This document shows positions 1 through 12,900 of a stretch of DNA of 64,000 bases, one piece after another. Position numbers and translations under genes: made by a program. The notes beneath the pieces were generated by a model. That model worked only from the letters and a program-made list of their open reading frames with translations, searched no databases and was not told where the DNA came from. Each line of letters opens with the position of its first letter. The first letter of the stretch is position 1. Source of the DNA: Cardiocondyla obscurior (Eukaryota; Arthropoda; Insecta; Hymenoptera; Formicidae). The stretch lies in assembly GCF_019399895.1 (NCBI RefSeq), contig NC_091881.1:2606501-2670500 (forward strand). The letters are read 5' to 3'.

Positions 1-2882
1 GGGGGAGCAGAGGCGGAGAGACGAGAAGGGGAGGTTTTCCAGCTCGACGGAGCCAATTCAGACCCGGAATTTATCCTATCAATTTCCGCTCGGTGGAGTG
101 GCAAAGAGCTCGACGCGGCTCTCGGCTCGCCGTTCGCTATATTAACGCCGCGGAACTCGCCGCTTCTCCGCCGCGCGCGCGGACCCGCGCGGGAAATGCC
201 CGGCGCCTTTTCGCACATCCGGGGGCGAACGTCGATTTTCGCACGCGAATTTCAAGAAGAATACCTCGAGGAAAATCCTTTAATCAAATTTCACTTTCCG
301 CTTATTTCGAAACTACGCCCCGATAGTGAGTTCCCTTACCCGTTTGATCAATTGCCGCTCGCAGAAAAATCTTTTATTCCCGTTTCTATATTTGACATTT
401 TGCTGCCATCGAGTATCGCTACGAATCGATTCGGCCTCGAAGGCTTTAACTTGAAGAATATACTGTAAAAGAGCCTCGGGGTGCGCCTCGCACGTCGACC
501 CCGAATAAAAACCATATTTTTTCCTGCGGTCTTCTTGCCGTAATTGCGCTAATCGCCGAGCGGAGTACGGACAAAAAGCTCGGAGAGACCCGGGGGTTAT
601 TCGAAAGTAGCGGTGGGTGAGGATGAGACAGGAAGAGACGCCGGAGTAGAAGGCGAGTCGGATAGGACGGACCTCTTTAGGTTTATCGGAGCAAATAATG
701 CAGCAGGGAGAGCCCAAGCCCGAGTTTTCCATGCGGAAGACCAGCGAACCGATCACATTGATCTTTGCCAAAAACAATACCCGGCCCGCCTTTGAATTCC
801 GCTGGCAAAATACGGGCGCTAGGTGAGTCACCGGGTACGTATACACACGGCCGTGGGTCACGCATGAGATGACACAACTACAGCCGTGTTGTCACCCCCG
901 TACATGCGCGCGCCTTACGTGTGTATAATTACACGTGTATATGCAGCTGAGTTTCGTCAACGTACACGAGAACGGGTTTATAAACACTACGCTACCCTGG
1001 GTACCGCCGCCGGACACGTCCGGCCAAGTCTTAAAACTGCAAAAGTTAATCGGGCGCACTTGCGATCCCGTAACGGCGAATAAATGTTATTAACCGAGAT
1101 CGATCGTACTCCCGCGAGTAAAGGATTTTTTTTTTTTCATCGCTTTCTCAAACGCGTTTGTTATTTTTGTACTTCGCGCAGTTGCACAAACGTACAAGGA
1201 GATGTCATTGCCACGATACGCGAGAGAACGGCTCGAAATAATATCCAAACAGTATGGGCGCCTGGCGAAAAGACGCGGTTGTGTTTTAACACATGTGCCC
1301 CGAAGCTCGTCTGGCAAAATGTTTCATTTGTAGTGTGCCAATATAAAAATCCGCGAGATTGACGGGCCTCGAGGAGAAAAATCAGTCGGTAAATTTGCAG
1401 GCAAACTGGCTACAAAGCGAAAAACAAGTTCGGGCTTCTCGTCAAAATACGTTTGGGAACGAGGCATCATTTTCAATCGGTGTTGTTCAATTCGACCGTT
1501 CAATCCGTGTGTAACTGCTGCGGGGGGCAAGTAATCGGTACTGGATGCGAGCGGCCGGAAAAAATTGATAATGGATTAATAACTGCCGTCCAATCCGAAT
1601 CCGTTAATTATTTTTAACTGAACAAGAGCTCTGAATAAGGCTTGACAAGCCAACGCACGCAAAACGAACGCAGATTGCCGCGTATAACTAAAAAAAAAAA
1701 AAAGAAAAAAGACAGGAATAACTTTCGAGTAAATCGTGTAACATCTGAGACAATTTTCTAGATTAGTTTTGCACACGAAATGCATGTAAAAATAAAATAT
1801 AATTATCCCGTCTTTCTTAAATTTTCTTAAATTCTGATTTTTCAAATTTTAAGTTCGAAACCTCTTTTATCTTTGCCGCTGTATTTTTGATATTAATTAA
1901 TTTGTCGAACCAAAACGACGCGCGATGCATACGGGATGCTGCGCCACGGTATCCCGACACCGACACGAAAAGACCCTCCTCTTCGGCACGAAGTCAGTGA
2001 GCACTTTGTTCGCGCAAACAATCGATTTCTCGATCATAACCACATGCGCGTATGCAGGTTCTCGTGCCCTTTTTCGTCTCCCGCTCAGCTTCGCCACTTA
2101 AAAATCCGTATAATAATTCGTCGCGGTTCAGGGGGGACGGCGCCGGTGGATGAGGAAAGCGAGAGGGGTAAAGCAGAACCGAGCTCGGAGCTTCGCTCCG
2201 CCAACGAGGTCCCTTTTTTTATGAATATTCGAACACGCGCCAATAAATTCGAATGAGCACGGCGAAAGGGTCGCCAGACGTTGAAGTGGTAGCCAGCTCG
2301 CCGTCGATAGGTTCGTCCTGGTCGGTCTAGTAGGGCCCTACCACCCAAAGGGTGGGAATGCAATGCGGTGACGTCGTTTCTCCTTGACGTACGTACGTCT
2401 ATAAATGCGCAACGTGTGCATGTGACCGCGCGCGCGTACATTTATGATCAAAATCAGAGAGCAAGTTTTCTATCGCACCTTACGAGAGGATAACGTCAGT
2501 CTTATTTTTATTATTTTATTAATTTTAATTATTACTTTACAGTTTAAATTTAATTTTTAGTAGGGGAATAAATTAATTGCGATACGTAGGTTTATTAAAA
2601 AACGATATTTTATGATCGGTTTACTTTCGAACAATTTTTTTTTCTTTTTTACGATTTGGCATGTAGTCCAGAAAGACGAAACGTCTTCCCGCATTTTCAG
2701 ACTTTGCCACTTTTCAATCTAAGTTACTACTGCTACTGCTACTACTACTGTAGGCAATAAATCCACGAGTTGTACTGCTATTAATTATAATAATTGAGCA
2801 AATATTACAATATATAGGTGAAAAAAAAAATGTGTTTTTTGCTCGTGAATTTGTTGCCTCGATAAGAAAAAATTCGACTTAC
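1..2882. other. No gene seen
   Basis: CpG-rich at first, AT-richer after 1600. Frames on both strands are short, overlap one another and resemble no protein family. Probably part of the large pan 5' intron or intergenic sequence. Confidence 0.6.
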
Positions 2883-3803
2883 ATTAGATGCGACGCGGGC
2901 GGAGTTCAGCAACGACGATGCCATGACACGATGATATTCTGTAACATAAAAGTAAAAACTACAATGAAAAATGTGCATTAATCATTATTAATGATTTAAA
3001 ATATAATTCCTACACACGACTTTGATTAATTTTTTTCAAAAAGCTATTCGATGAAATACCTATTCATTTTTTAAAATGATTTTTATAAAAATTCATTTTT
3101 CTAAAGTTTTTAATCTCTTTTTTTTGGAATAATTTTTTAATTATTTTCGAATAATTTTTAATTACTTTAAAAATAATAAAATTTGCTAAATAAATAGAAA
3201 AAAATTGTTATTTTAATATAATTAGGAAAAGATAATTACCCAAACGTTGCTCCGCCGATGCCCGATGTCCATCCTGGACCTGCTCCTCCTCTCAGAACTC
3301 AGATCCACAGGTCACAACATCCAGTAGTCACTCGCGACACTCGCGGACACGATAATTAATAATTAAAATTATTCGCGCGATACTTACGGTGCTCCCGTTA
3401 ATAAAAATTAAATAATTTCCGACGCCCGACTACTTTGCGATATTCGCGACGAACCCCGACCGTGGTTCGTTTATTCGATCGGCGACGGGCTGTAAGAAAT
3501 TACATACAAAATATTGCACAGTGAGATATACAGTTGATATAAAGATTTCTATACTACTACTAATATTTCTAATATTCCTACAATACGGACTGTTTTACGC
3601 GAAGTACGCGGTTGTCGCGGTATACCGGATTTTTACGCGGAATACCCGGATTTACGCGGTTTCCCTACAATTCCCGATTTAAACGAATTTTTTATATTAT
3701 TACGCGTACTGTCAGGGGGTTTCTTATACCACCGACAGTTAAAAAAAAAATTTTTTTTTTGACTTACTGAATGATGCACAAAAGTGAAGTTGATAGCGGT
3801 GAT
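2883..3803 (-). other. Cluster of four minus-strand exon-like segments (possible spliced non-coding transcript or repeat)
   Basis: Read on the minus strand, four segments each carry good splice borders. 3803-3768 has acceptor TTTGTTACAG and donor GTAAGTC. 3489-3388 has TTTCTTACAG and GTAAGTATC. A segment ending at 3240 has donor GGTAATTA. 2938-2883 has TTTATGTTACAG and GTAAGTCG. The third segment shares 44 of 51 bases with 39287-39337. No long coding frame joins them. They could be exons of a minus-strand non-coding or small-peptide transcript, or remnants of a spliced mobile element. No family was recognised. Confidence 0.3.
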
Positions 3804-6800
3804 CTGTAACAAATAAATACAAAATTAAATTATAGAGATGCTGCAATTAATTGTTACAATTAAAAAATAAAATTACATGCGCTTTTAGTTCGTTTATTAA
3901 ATAAATAAAGTTATCTGATGATCAAACGATAAACTGATTAATTTTATGTTACCAAAAAAAAAAAAAGATCTTTAAATGATCAAGAATAAATACTCTGCAA
4001 TGTCTACTCTGTTATAAAAATATTCATATTAATTTCCTGCGCATACGACTTTTGTACTATTCGGAACCTTTTCTGGGAACTGCATTGATTAAACATTCGT
4101 AATAAAAATGCACATGCATTTTTCGGTGGCCAAAAAAATAAAATTGAATTAAAAAACGAAGAAGTAACGCCGCAAACCAGAAGCGTGACATTTCACCATT
4201 TTCGGCGTGCAGAAAGAACGCACCACGCGACGTTCAAGTCTTTTCAGGACTTGCACCTCGATTTCATAGTAGCCTTTTTTCTTTTTCTTTTTTTTTTTTT
4301 TTTCGTTTCCATCGTCGCCGCGCGCCGTAATGAGGTTTCAGAAAGCACACGTGGCGCGCAAAAAATAACGTAACAATGGGATGTGAGAACACAGGGATAA
4401 TTACAACGGTGAATTATTTATATCGTGTTTTTACACAATAATCGGAGGGAGCAATAAAGAAAGTTCAGAAATACAGACAATACGCGCGTGATAAGTCGTT
4501 TGTTCGGGCACTAAATTCGTTTGTCGTTGAGTATTCTCTGCGATACGTCCCGCGCGGAAGCTCGCGTCTTTTTGAGAAGTCTCTCATTTTCTATAAGCCA
4601 ACTGTAGCGAAACTTCGAATTCGTTCCGATTGTTACATGGCGAGCGTTCCGCGAGTGGAACTTTTTTAGAATGATAATTACAATTGTAATTAAACTTCTC
4701 AGAGTGAAAAAGAACCCTCGTGATATCCGTGGAGAAATGAGCAAGCGAGCGCGAGAGAGCCCGGCAACGGAAAGAAAAGGGTAGGGGACGCGGGGGAGGG
4801 GTGATACGGCGGCTTCAGAAGGGTGCAGGCGGTACGTGGAGTACCCGGGGCTCGAAGGGATGCGAGTGAAGCAGCTCGGTTGAAGTCTTGCCAAGGCGGA
4901 GTGCCATAATTGGAGCGGTCGCGTGCGCCCGCCGCAGGACAATAGACTCGTCCGAGTGCAAATTATTAACGCACCGCTCTTTTCTCTCTGTTTCTTTCTT
5001 ACCGTTTCCCGTCGAAAGAGTCACGTTCCTTTTGCGCTTCGATACTATGATTAAGCGACTACCACCGGGATGCCCGTCCTATCGTTGGCAATCGCAATGA
5101 GGCAACAAATGTAAATGTATTAAAAAGATTTCTGATAAGTTTAGGATATTCATTGCAGACATTCATTCTTGGTGATATGTATTTTTTTTTATGTTTTTTT
5201 TTTTTTTTTTTTTTTTTTTGCATTATTATCGGTACGCGATATTCAGAGGTTACACGGACGTATCGTTCGTTTATCTATACTTGTGCGAAGCGATGCGAAC
5301 TGAAAAGAAAGAGAAACAGGGAGAAAAGAAAAAAAAGAACTTCGATCTTTAGTTCCGAACCGTGACTCGGTGGAAAATGTAAAATCTCCGCGGGAGAAGG
5401 CAGAGGAAGAACGGGACGAACTACATATCCGATACTCGAGATCCTAAGGCATAGCCAATGGCCTTTTGTTTAGCAAGAAGCGAGGGTGGAGATGATGAGA
5501 GGGGAGGGAAAAAAAAAGAGAAAAGAAAATATAAACGGAATGGATAGCAGAAGCGAAGAAAAAAAGATAACCTGGCAAAAGTAACGTGGCCTCGAGATAA
5601 ATTTGCACTAAGTGCAAAATCTTTCTGACCTCTCGGTGCGCCCGGACCTCTTTCTCATCTCTCCGTTCTTTCAATGCATGAATAGTCCGGGCGAAGAGAC
5701 CCGGAGGAACGCGAAGAAGAGAAATTACGCCAAGTTTGGGATGTGGATGAAGCGGCGGCGAATGGACGGCCAATCAGGGGTGAGCTCCATTTAAACCGCG
5801 GTGGATTCTCTGCGCCGCAACTGAAAGGCATTTAACCGATCCAAAAGACCACCCCCTTTGTCTCCCCCTCACTTTCATTAGACATCGTACTCTGTCCCCC
5901 GTCCCCTTCGTCCCGCCAAGGTTTATATTTTAAATGCTAATTGCTAGTTTTTAATGGGCCGTGCTGCGCGAGCCTCTGGCTTCTTTTATTGTAAGAGTCG
6001 CGCGCGTCAAAAGCCGGGAAAAGGGATATACGTTGAAGAGACGGGGAGGATGAAAAAAAGCGGAGCGGAGAGAGGAATATTCGACGATATGAACCGCGGC
6101 GGGACGGAGGCAGACGGTAGGTGTTTGCGAAGTAATACGATAAATATCGGTTTAATCGGGAACGTCGTAGGAAATTATTACATATAAATTCAACGCGCAG
6201 GTTCTCTCGGCGGGGAAAAAAGTCGCTGCGCGAGTCCACGCACGTACTCGAAGACAGTTTCGAATGAGAATGAGACTAAAAGTTCGAAGTTTAATAAGTA
6301 TCGGAGGAAGGAAAGACGGAAAGGAGTGAAATGCGTATACTTGGCGCGGGAAACGAGAAGAGGAACGGCGAAGAGCTTCCCGGCTTCCCTAAGGGCAGCC
6401 GCGCCACCGCGCCGGTATTTGTTCCGTCGGAAATAATGTATAATGAAAAAATTACAGCTTTTGCCGGCAATTATACATACATGGAGATGCCTCGCTCGCG
6501 CGAACACACACGCGCATATGAATGCAGAACCCCGGTCCGCCGCGTGCAACCGTGGTTATAATTTCACTCTCGTTCCCGTGCAAATCTTTCTCTCCCTCCC
6601 CGCTTCTGCGGAGGAGGGGCCCCTTTCCTCCCTTCGTCCTTGCCGCCACGTCTCGTTCTGCGATTAAATCGCGCAGACAGAACGCGTGTTGTAAGGTTCT
6701 TCGTTCTTGTTACCGACAATTACCGGGCGCTCCTCGTTTAATCCTCGTTTTTTTCCGGCAGCTCCCGACCGGCCAGAGTCATGTTAAATAGATTGAGCGA

Positions 6801-9800
6801 AAACAATTACGTTACCCTCGAAGGAGGGATATCGCTCGCGTTGCTTATTACGCTCGTCACGGGACGCTGCCTCCGTTGCGATCCGCGCGCGTCGATGAGA
6901 ATCTCGGCGCGAGGTTTGCAGGGTTAACGAAATCGGCTTGTTCGCGCCGCTCTAACGAGAAAATTACTTTAAATTGATATAACAGCCATCTACTTTTCGC
7001 TGAACCGCCGCGAGCGGAAACGTCGTACGAAAAGATATTATACGCGGCCCCGCGGCTTTTCTATTTATTTCAGTACGTATCTATCGCGTAGTTGGTTCGT
7101 TTATACGCTGGGCACTTTGGGCGAAGGATACTCGACGGCTCGTAAATTACAAGAAAATTAATATCTGTAGCGAGGCAAATGAACGAATCGAGGGGGAACT
7201 GGCAGATGAAGCGGGAGTTAAAGCGCGGATTATAAAAAAAAAAAAATTGTGAACTTGCTGAAAGGACAAAGTGGGAAGCGGGGAGGAAGAGACAAGCGTC
7301 GCTGCTCACGTTATTAGCAGTTTGAATGCTCGAAAACTTTTGCCGGAAGAAGGAGCATTCACGCTTCGTTCTGAATAGCGTCATAAGGTATTTCTCCACT
7401 CTACTCTACACTCTAATACTTGCGGACGCGATAACGAGGCCGCCGCGGTATCGCTAAAGGAGGTAGAAAGTGATAACGGCCAAATGATACCGGGGGAGTT
7501 TCGATGCGCTAGAAATCGCCCAGAAAGATTGTAGTATTAGCGTTCGAGGGTGCGCTTAGCTGAAAGGAACAGGTCCAAGGGACGGGGAGGGGACTTGGTG
7601 ATAAGGGGGCTAAGGGGGAATACCGCGGGCTGAAAGCCCGATTATCTTCCGCTCCTCGTTGCCGCCGCGTCGTAATCAGCAAATTAAAGCGAGCCCGCGG
7701 GCCAACCTCTGCGCCGTTGCTCTTCGTCTCCGCCGTCTTCTTTCTTCTGTTCCCGTTTATCTTCTCCGCCGTAGTCTTTCTCCGGATCTTCTTGCCTGTC
7801 GCGTCGCGGATAGAGGAAGCCGATTGTGTCGGCTTCCTCGCGAGGGGGACAGAATGCCGCGAAGGCTCAAAAGGCTACGGAATAGGAGGAGGAGGACCGA
7901 GGCTAGCGAAAAAAACTTTTGCCGAGTGACCATTGTCACTTCGCAACCGACCGCACCCTAATTTCCTTGTACCGATTTTCGTCGAGCTCTTTGTTCATCC
8001 GCGAACTTTTACTTCGGGAGAGGAAAGTCAGCTCGGGATGATAGCACGCAATATTGCTGGTGATAATCTTTATTGCTTAAGAAACTACTGTAAATTAATA
8101 CTAGAACAAACCTTGCGCATGCTGCGACAGCCGATTCCGCACCTCAAAACCTCCTTTGTCGTTGACGCCTGAGGTATTCACGCACCTGCAACAAGCCCAA
8201 ATAATTAATTAATTATGCGCGAATGTATGCACCACTTCTAGAATAAAAGAATGTAATTACAAGTGCTTTTATGATACGGAGAATGGAGAAGAGAAGATAG
8301 TTCTCGTGCGGGAGAGGTTTCGATGAACGCAAATGCGTAGTCACTCTCGGTACGGACAACGTGGTTCCTGCGTACGTGTGTATTACGCGACCTCTGAAGA
8401 AGGACAGAGAGAGAGGGAAGCTCGCGCGCGGCACGTACGCCGTTATCCCCACTTTTTCCCTCCCGCTACTCGTCTATCTCTTTCTCCCCCCCACTCTCTC
8501 TCTCTCTCTCTCTATCAGCTCTACACGATTCAACGCGTTATAGAAATTTTGCTATGCCGAATACTATCTCTTACATTATGCCGAATATGTCGAGCATTGT
8601 ATCGAGTACTTTTAAGCAGCGGATAAGTCTTCGATACTCGTCAATTAATTTAATCATTGCTTCGGTCGCCGTTTTCCCGCGATCTTTATTATATTTTATC
8701 AATTTTTTTGTTTTATTAATTGGATAATTTCACACAAATGTGATTATCTTTTTAACGGTGCGTAAAAATATTTATTAAAAAAAGAAAAAATTAAATAAAC
8801 ATGCGCCTCGATACCGATGTTTTTTACACGGCGGGCACGCACAACAAATAAACTTTATTTGTCCAGCAAATAGAGCAGTTTTCGATTATTCCGTCTCTTT
8901 AAAAGCTATAATCGCGCTGTAAGCTCCCGCGAGAGATGCCATTCTAACTCGATGTACCGAGCTCCCGGGGCGTAAGTTTCGATGCCGTGTAACGCGAGTT
9001 AACATCAGTCACCCGGGTGAGTTAACGAACGGGAATCGATACGATTGCACAGTCGCGCGGAATTATTTGGCAAATATAACGGTGCCGCGGTACCATGGCT
9101 GGGGGAGGGGTGTCGCGCGGATTTGGTCTTCCGCGCGGTGGTTTTTCCGCGATGGAAGCGTGTACGCGCGCGGGACAGTTCCCTCGCGCGACAGCATGGG
9201 CACTCGTGTTTAATGCAAATTCGCAAATTGGAGAGGCCACGGTAATCAACTAACCGCCAACGAGTAACTCCCGTAAACTCATTGAAATAGTTCATAACTT
9301 CGGGCGCTAGTTTGAGTTTCGCGGGGGAACGTGAGAGGGGCCGAAGGGGTGAGAAGGGAGTCGCCAACTTCCGCGGAATTTCCCACATCATACCGGCCGA
9401 CCGACTGCCCCGGCGCATTGTTAGGACGTGCCTGATAACTTCTCCGTAGTGTTTTATCCCCGCATCGCGCATAAACGACGAGTTTAAAAGGCGAAACTTT
9501 CTCAGTTTCAGGAAGTTACGTTTAAGATGCGAAATGCGCGCGCCACGTTTCCGCGAGGCGTTAAGGGTCCCCGAGGCTTAAACATTTTGACACCACTTAC
9601 GTACGATGGATCGGAGAATTCGTTACGTAAAGTGACGCGCTATCGACGGTGCGCGAGATCGCGCGCGTTCCTTAACTATTCGCGGTACTAAATTTTCATT
9701 CAACGGTTACGCGAGGCCTGCAGGGAAAAAGATCTCGATAGAATTGAGGAAGACGGAGATAGACGGGCATTTCATCAGATTAAAAACTTTCGCGAACAAA

Positions 9801-9970
9801 AATAAACGAGCCGCCAGGCACAATGGAGACAACGTTCGATGAACGGCGAGAGGGAAAGGAAAAAAGAATCGCGGTAGCAAAAGCGACGGTGGAAGCGCGA
9901 CTCTTACAACGGCGATACGGCGGAGGGTGACTGGGCCGATGACTGTGGGTTTGCGTATCCGCTCTTAGTA
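3804..9970. other. No gene seen
   Basis: Mixed AT-rich and CpG-rich sequence with homopolymer runs (for example T-runs at 4275-4302 and 5190-5219). The longest frames (about 110-155 codons, mostly minus strand) are Arg/Ser-rich composition artefacts without splice-consistent continuation. Confidence 0.55.
8494..8513. repeat. (CT)n microsatellite
   Basis: Ten CT units following a C-run, in an intron or intergenic context. Confidence 0.85.
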
Positions 9971-12900
9971 TATTGGAACAGGAATTTCTTTCTGTTCCCC
10001 TCTTTCTTCTTCTCTCTCTTCAAAAAATCATACCGTCGCGTTTCGCGTCTCTCGCCTATTCCCGTCATCGTCCTATCCTTTCAACACCCTTGATCCTCTG
10101 TCATACGCCTTTCGTCGTTCTTTCTTCGACTCGCTTCTCTCGACCAAGCGAGCCCGCCCTCGACTGCCCTTTGCGACTTCATCTCCCTTCGTTCTCTTCC
10201 CCGTCTCCTCACCCTCTACCTGTCTTTGTCCCTCCGCTTCTCTCCATTGCGCTATCCGTCGCGCAGACCCTCGGCCACGTACACAAAGCCCACCGGTCCC
10301 CGGCTTTTATTACGAGATACGAGATAGCCTGCCTCCCCCTCCCTCCCGCCCCCTCGACTTCGTTCACGTTCACCTATACCTATTCACCCCGTATACGCTC
10401 TCCGGACGCGACGCCGTGTCGCATCGTCGCGATATATATTGGCAAACTTTGCGAACGTCGGATCACGCCGGATTACGCAACTCCAACAATATCGTCCTTT
10501 CTTACACCCTCGTGCCGCGTGGGAGTGACCCCTCGCGCCGAGATAAAACACATCTTTATCATTCTCTCTACATTTTTGTCACGATAAAATCCGGGCGAAC
10601 AGTCTTTTCTTATTCGTGGAATTTACAATGTACTTGCGAAGCGCCCGATTAAAAATTATTAAATACTAAGATCAGACACGAGAATGTAGCATAAATAATA
10701 AACGTAAGAAATAGAAATAATTTTTAAATTCCGCGAGCGTTTCGAGCGGAGGGCTCGCGGACATCGCGCATTCAATCGCGCTTACTTTCGTCGATTTTCA
10801 CGGCGCAGACCGGAAGACGAAGTTTACCTCGCTACCCGTCATTCCGAAGTGGAATAACAGCGCGCGCGCGCCCTCGCCAGCAAAGGCGGACTTAAATCGA
10901 TTAGAGGATGGCCCGTGAGATGGAATCATCGGGTATGGGAAACTGATAGAGCAACGAGATTGGACAGAATGGGAAGCCCCGCAAAGTGGATGAGAGAGCA
11001 CTATCACTCCTCCCTCGCGCGCAAGGCCTGGCCCCGAAACTTGCGTCCAAGTAAATTGCACTTCCTTTTTTCGCGCCGCCGCGGAATATATTGGGGCCCC
11101 GATCGATTTTTCTGGGGAAAAATCCATCGGAAAATTCAATCATGCGCTTTCAGAGCGACTAGGGGAGGGCTTCCGAGCGTATCTATTACTGGCACATTAT
11201 GCAAAGATACCTTCCACGGACGCATTAACGCCGAAATGTCGATCTGCCTCTTCTCCGTTGAAAATTTAATGGCGCGCGTAAAATCGGATTTTTATTGTGT
11301 CTCGTGAAATTTCATGTATCACCGTTGCCTTCGAAGTGTTGCGCCGATGGAACACACATGCATAATAGCGGTGCACTTGTCGACGCTTAAAAAATTCAGA
11401 TAAATCTCGATACTTGAAATTTAATTTAAAAAGAAAAAAAATATATATGTTACTTGTTAAATACGATTTGTTGCCGATTATTTAATTTTAAATGAGGTAA
11501 TATTCAGTGTTTTCGATACAAATATTCTACCGACTGACGGAAAAGTGACGCGGGGCGAAAGTGTGATACGGCGGTTTTCGAAAATTCGGCGTGCAGTTTT
11601 GATGGCGCCAGAGGTAAAGGGAGGCTGCAGGCGCGAACAGAGCAATATGGAACAGGGCAGGGGTAGGCCCGGCAGGCAGGCCGACAGGTAGGCAGGCAGA
11701 CAGACAAGCTAGGGATGTTGGGATGACGGTGAACGGACGCATAGCGCGGGGCTAGCGGAGGAGTGGGACGTTGACGCGAGGTCCGTCGGGTGCGAAAGCC
11801 AAAACCGCAGAATGGAATTACTCCTGTTCAATCGTTTATAACGGCAGGATAAATGGATTAAACCATCGGCGCACGACTCGTAGTTTATTTGTCATCGCGC
11901 AGAGAAGCACGGCGGAGTCGCGTGTTTGTCGCGCCGAAAGTCGCACGCGAGAAACCTCAGGGTTACAAATATGATGTAAAATACTTGTCGAGGTAGGATT
12001 ATCGAGAGCTGATTGCGGGTAATTTTATTTACCTTGTTACCCTTAATCGCAAATTATCTAATTTATGTTAGCCTTACTAAAATGTCGCAAGAAATTTTCA
12101 GTATTTAAACAACAATATAATTATTACAAAAATTCTTATATATCCATAAAAATTTTTATCCGGAGATTAGGGTTGCGCTCGAACGTTCTCACGGGCGTTC
12201 GTTTTTAACGATGGTGTCGAAGAAAAATTGCATCTTTCCTCGCGTCATACGCTCGTCGGTCTTTGGTAACGACGGGCGGCGGCAACGACGGTAATGAAAA
12301 ACGCCGGTGAGGGACAGGCTGCTTGATACGAGAAGGTAGATAGAAGCCGTCGGGCGTAGGAGGTGTTTGGCGTCGTGCATGCGTGTGTCGAAGGGTGCCT
12401 GCGGAAGGGTGCGAGAATAGCTCGGGCATTGTTTGAAACGCGAACGCTTAGTAAGGTTGCATGACGAAAAGCTCGAGGAAAGGAGGGAAGGAAAAAGAGA
12501 TACCGCCTTCCCGACTGAGAATACGAGAAAGAGAATAAGAAACAATGGAGAGCAAGGTGTACGCGGAGTATGCTTATCGTCATCGTCTATCAAGTGGCCT
12601 CGTCAAAAGGTTGCGACGATTTTAGAGCAGGGACCCCTATGTCACGCTAATGGAAATGTGAGATTTTTGTTTCAACTTGAGGAGCATTCGCGATTGGCTA
12701 TGAGAGCGAGCCCATTTTCATCTCGAGCCTTCCTTCATATGCTAACTAGAGATCAAAACGATTTGATTGTATAAAACTGAGCACCGATTTTAAATTAAAA
12801 TTAAAGAGTTTAAAAATTAATAAGTTCGAAAGAGATTAATTTTCCTGTACTATTTTTTTTTCTTTTTTTTATTATAAATATATAATTGCACTTTATTTTA

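Noticed and set aside
1842..1862. GTTCGAAACC as a tRNA B-box
   Set aside because: No matching acceptor stem, A-box or anticodon arm around it.
9973..10587. 204-codon plus-strand frame
   Set aside because: Ser/Pro/Leu/Phe-rich, reflecting a pyrimidine-rich strand; no family similarity.
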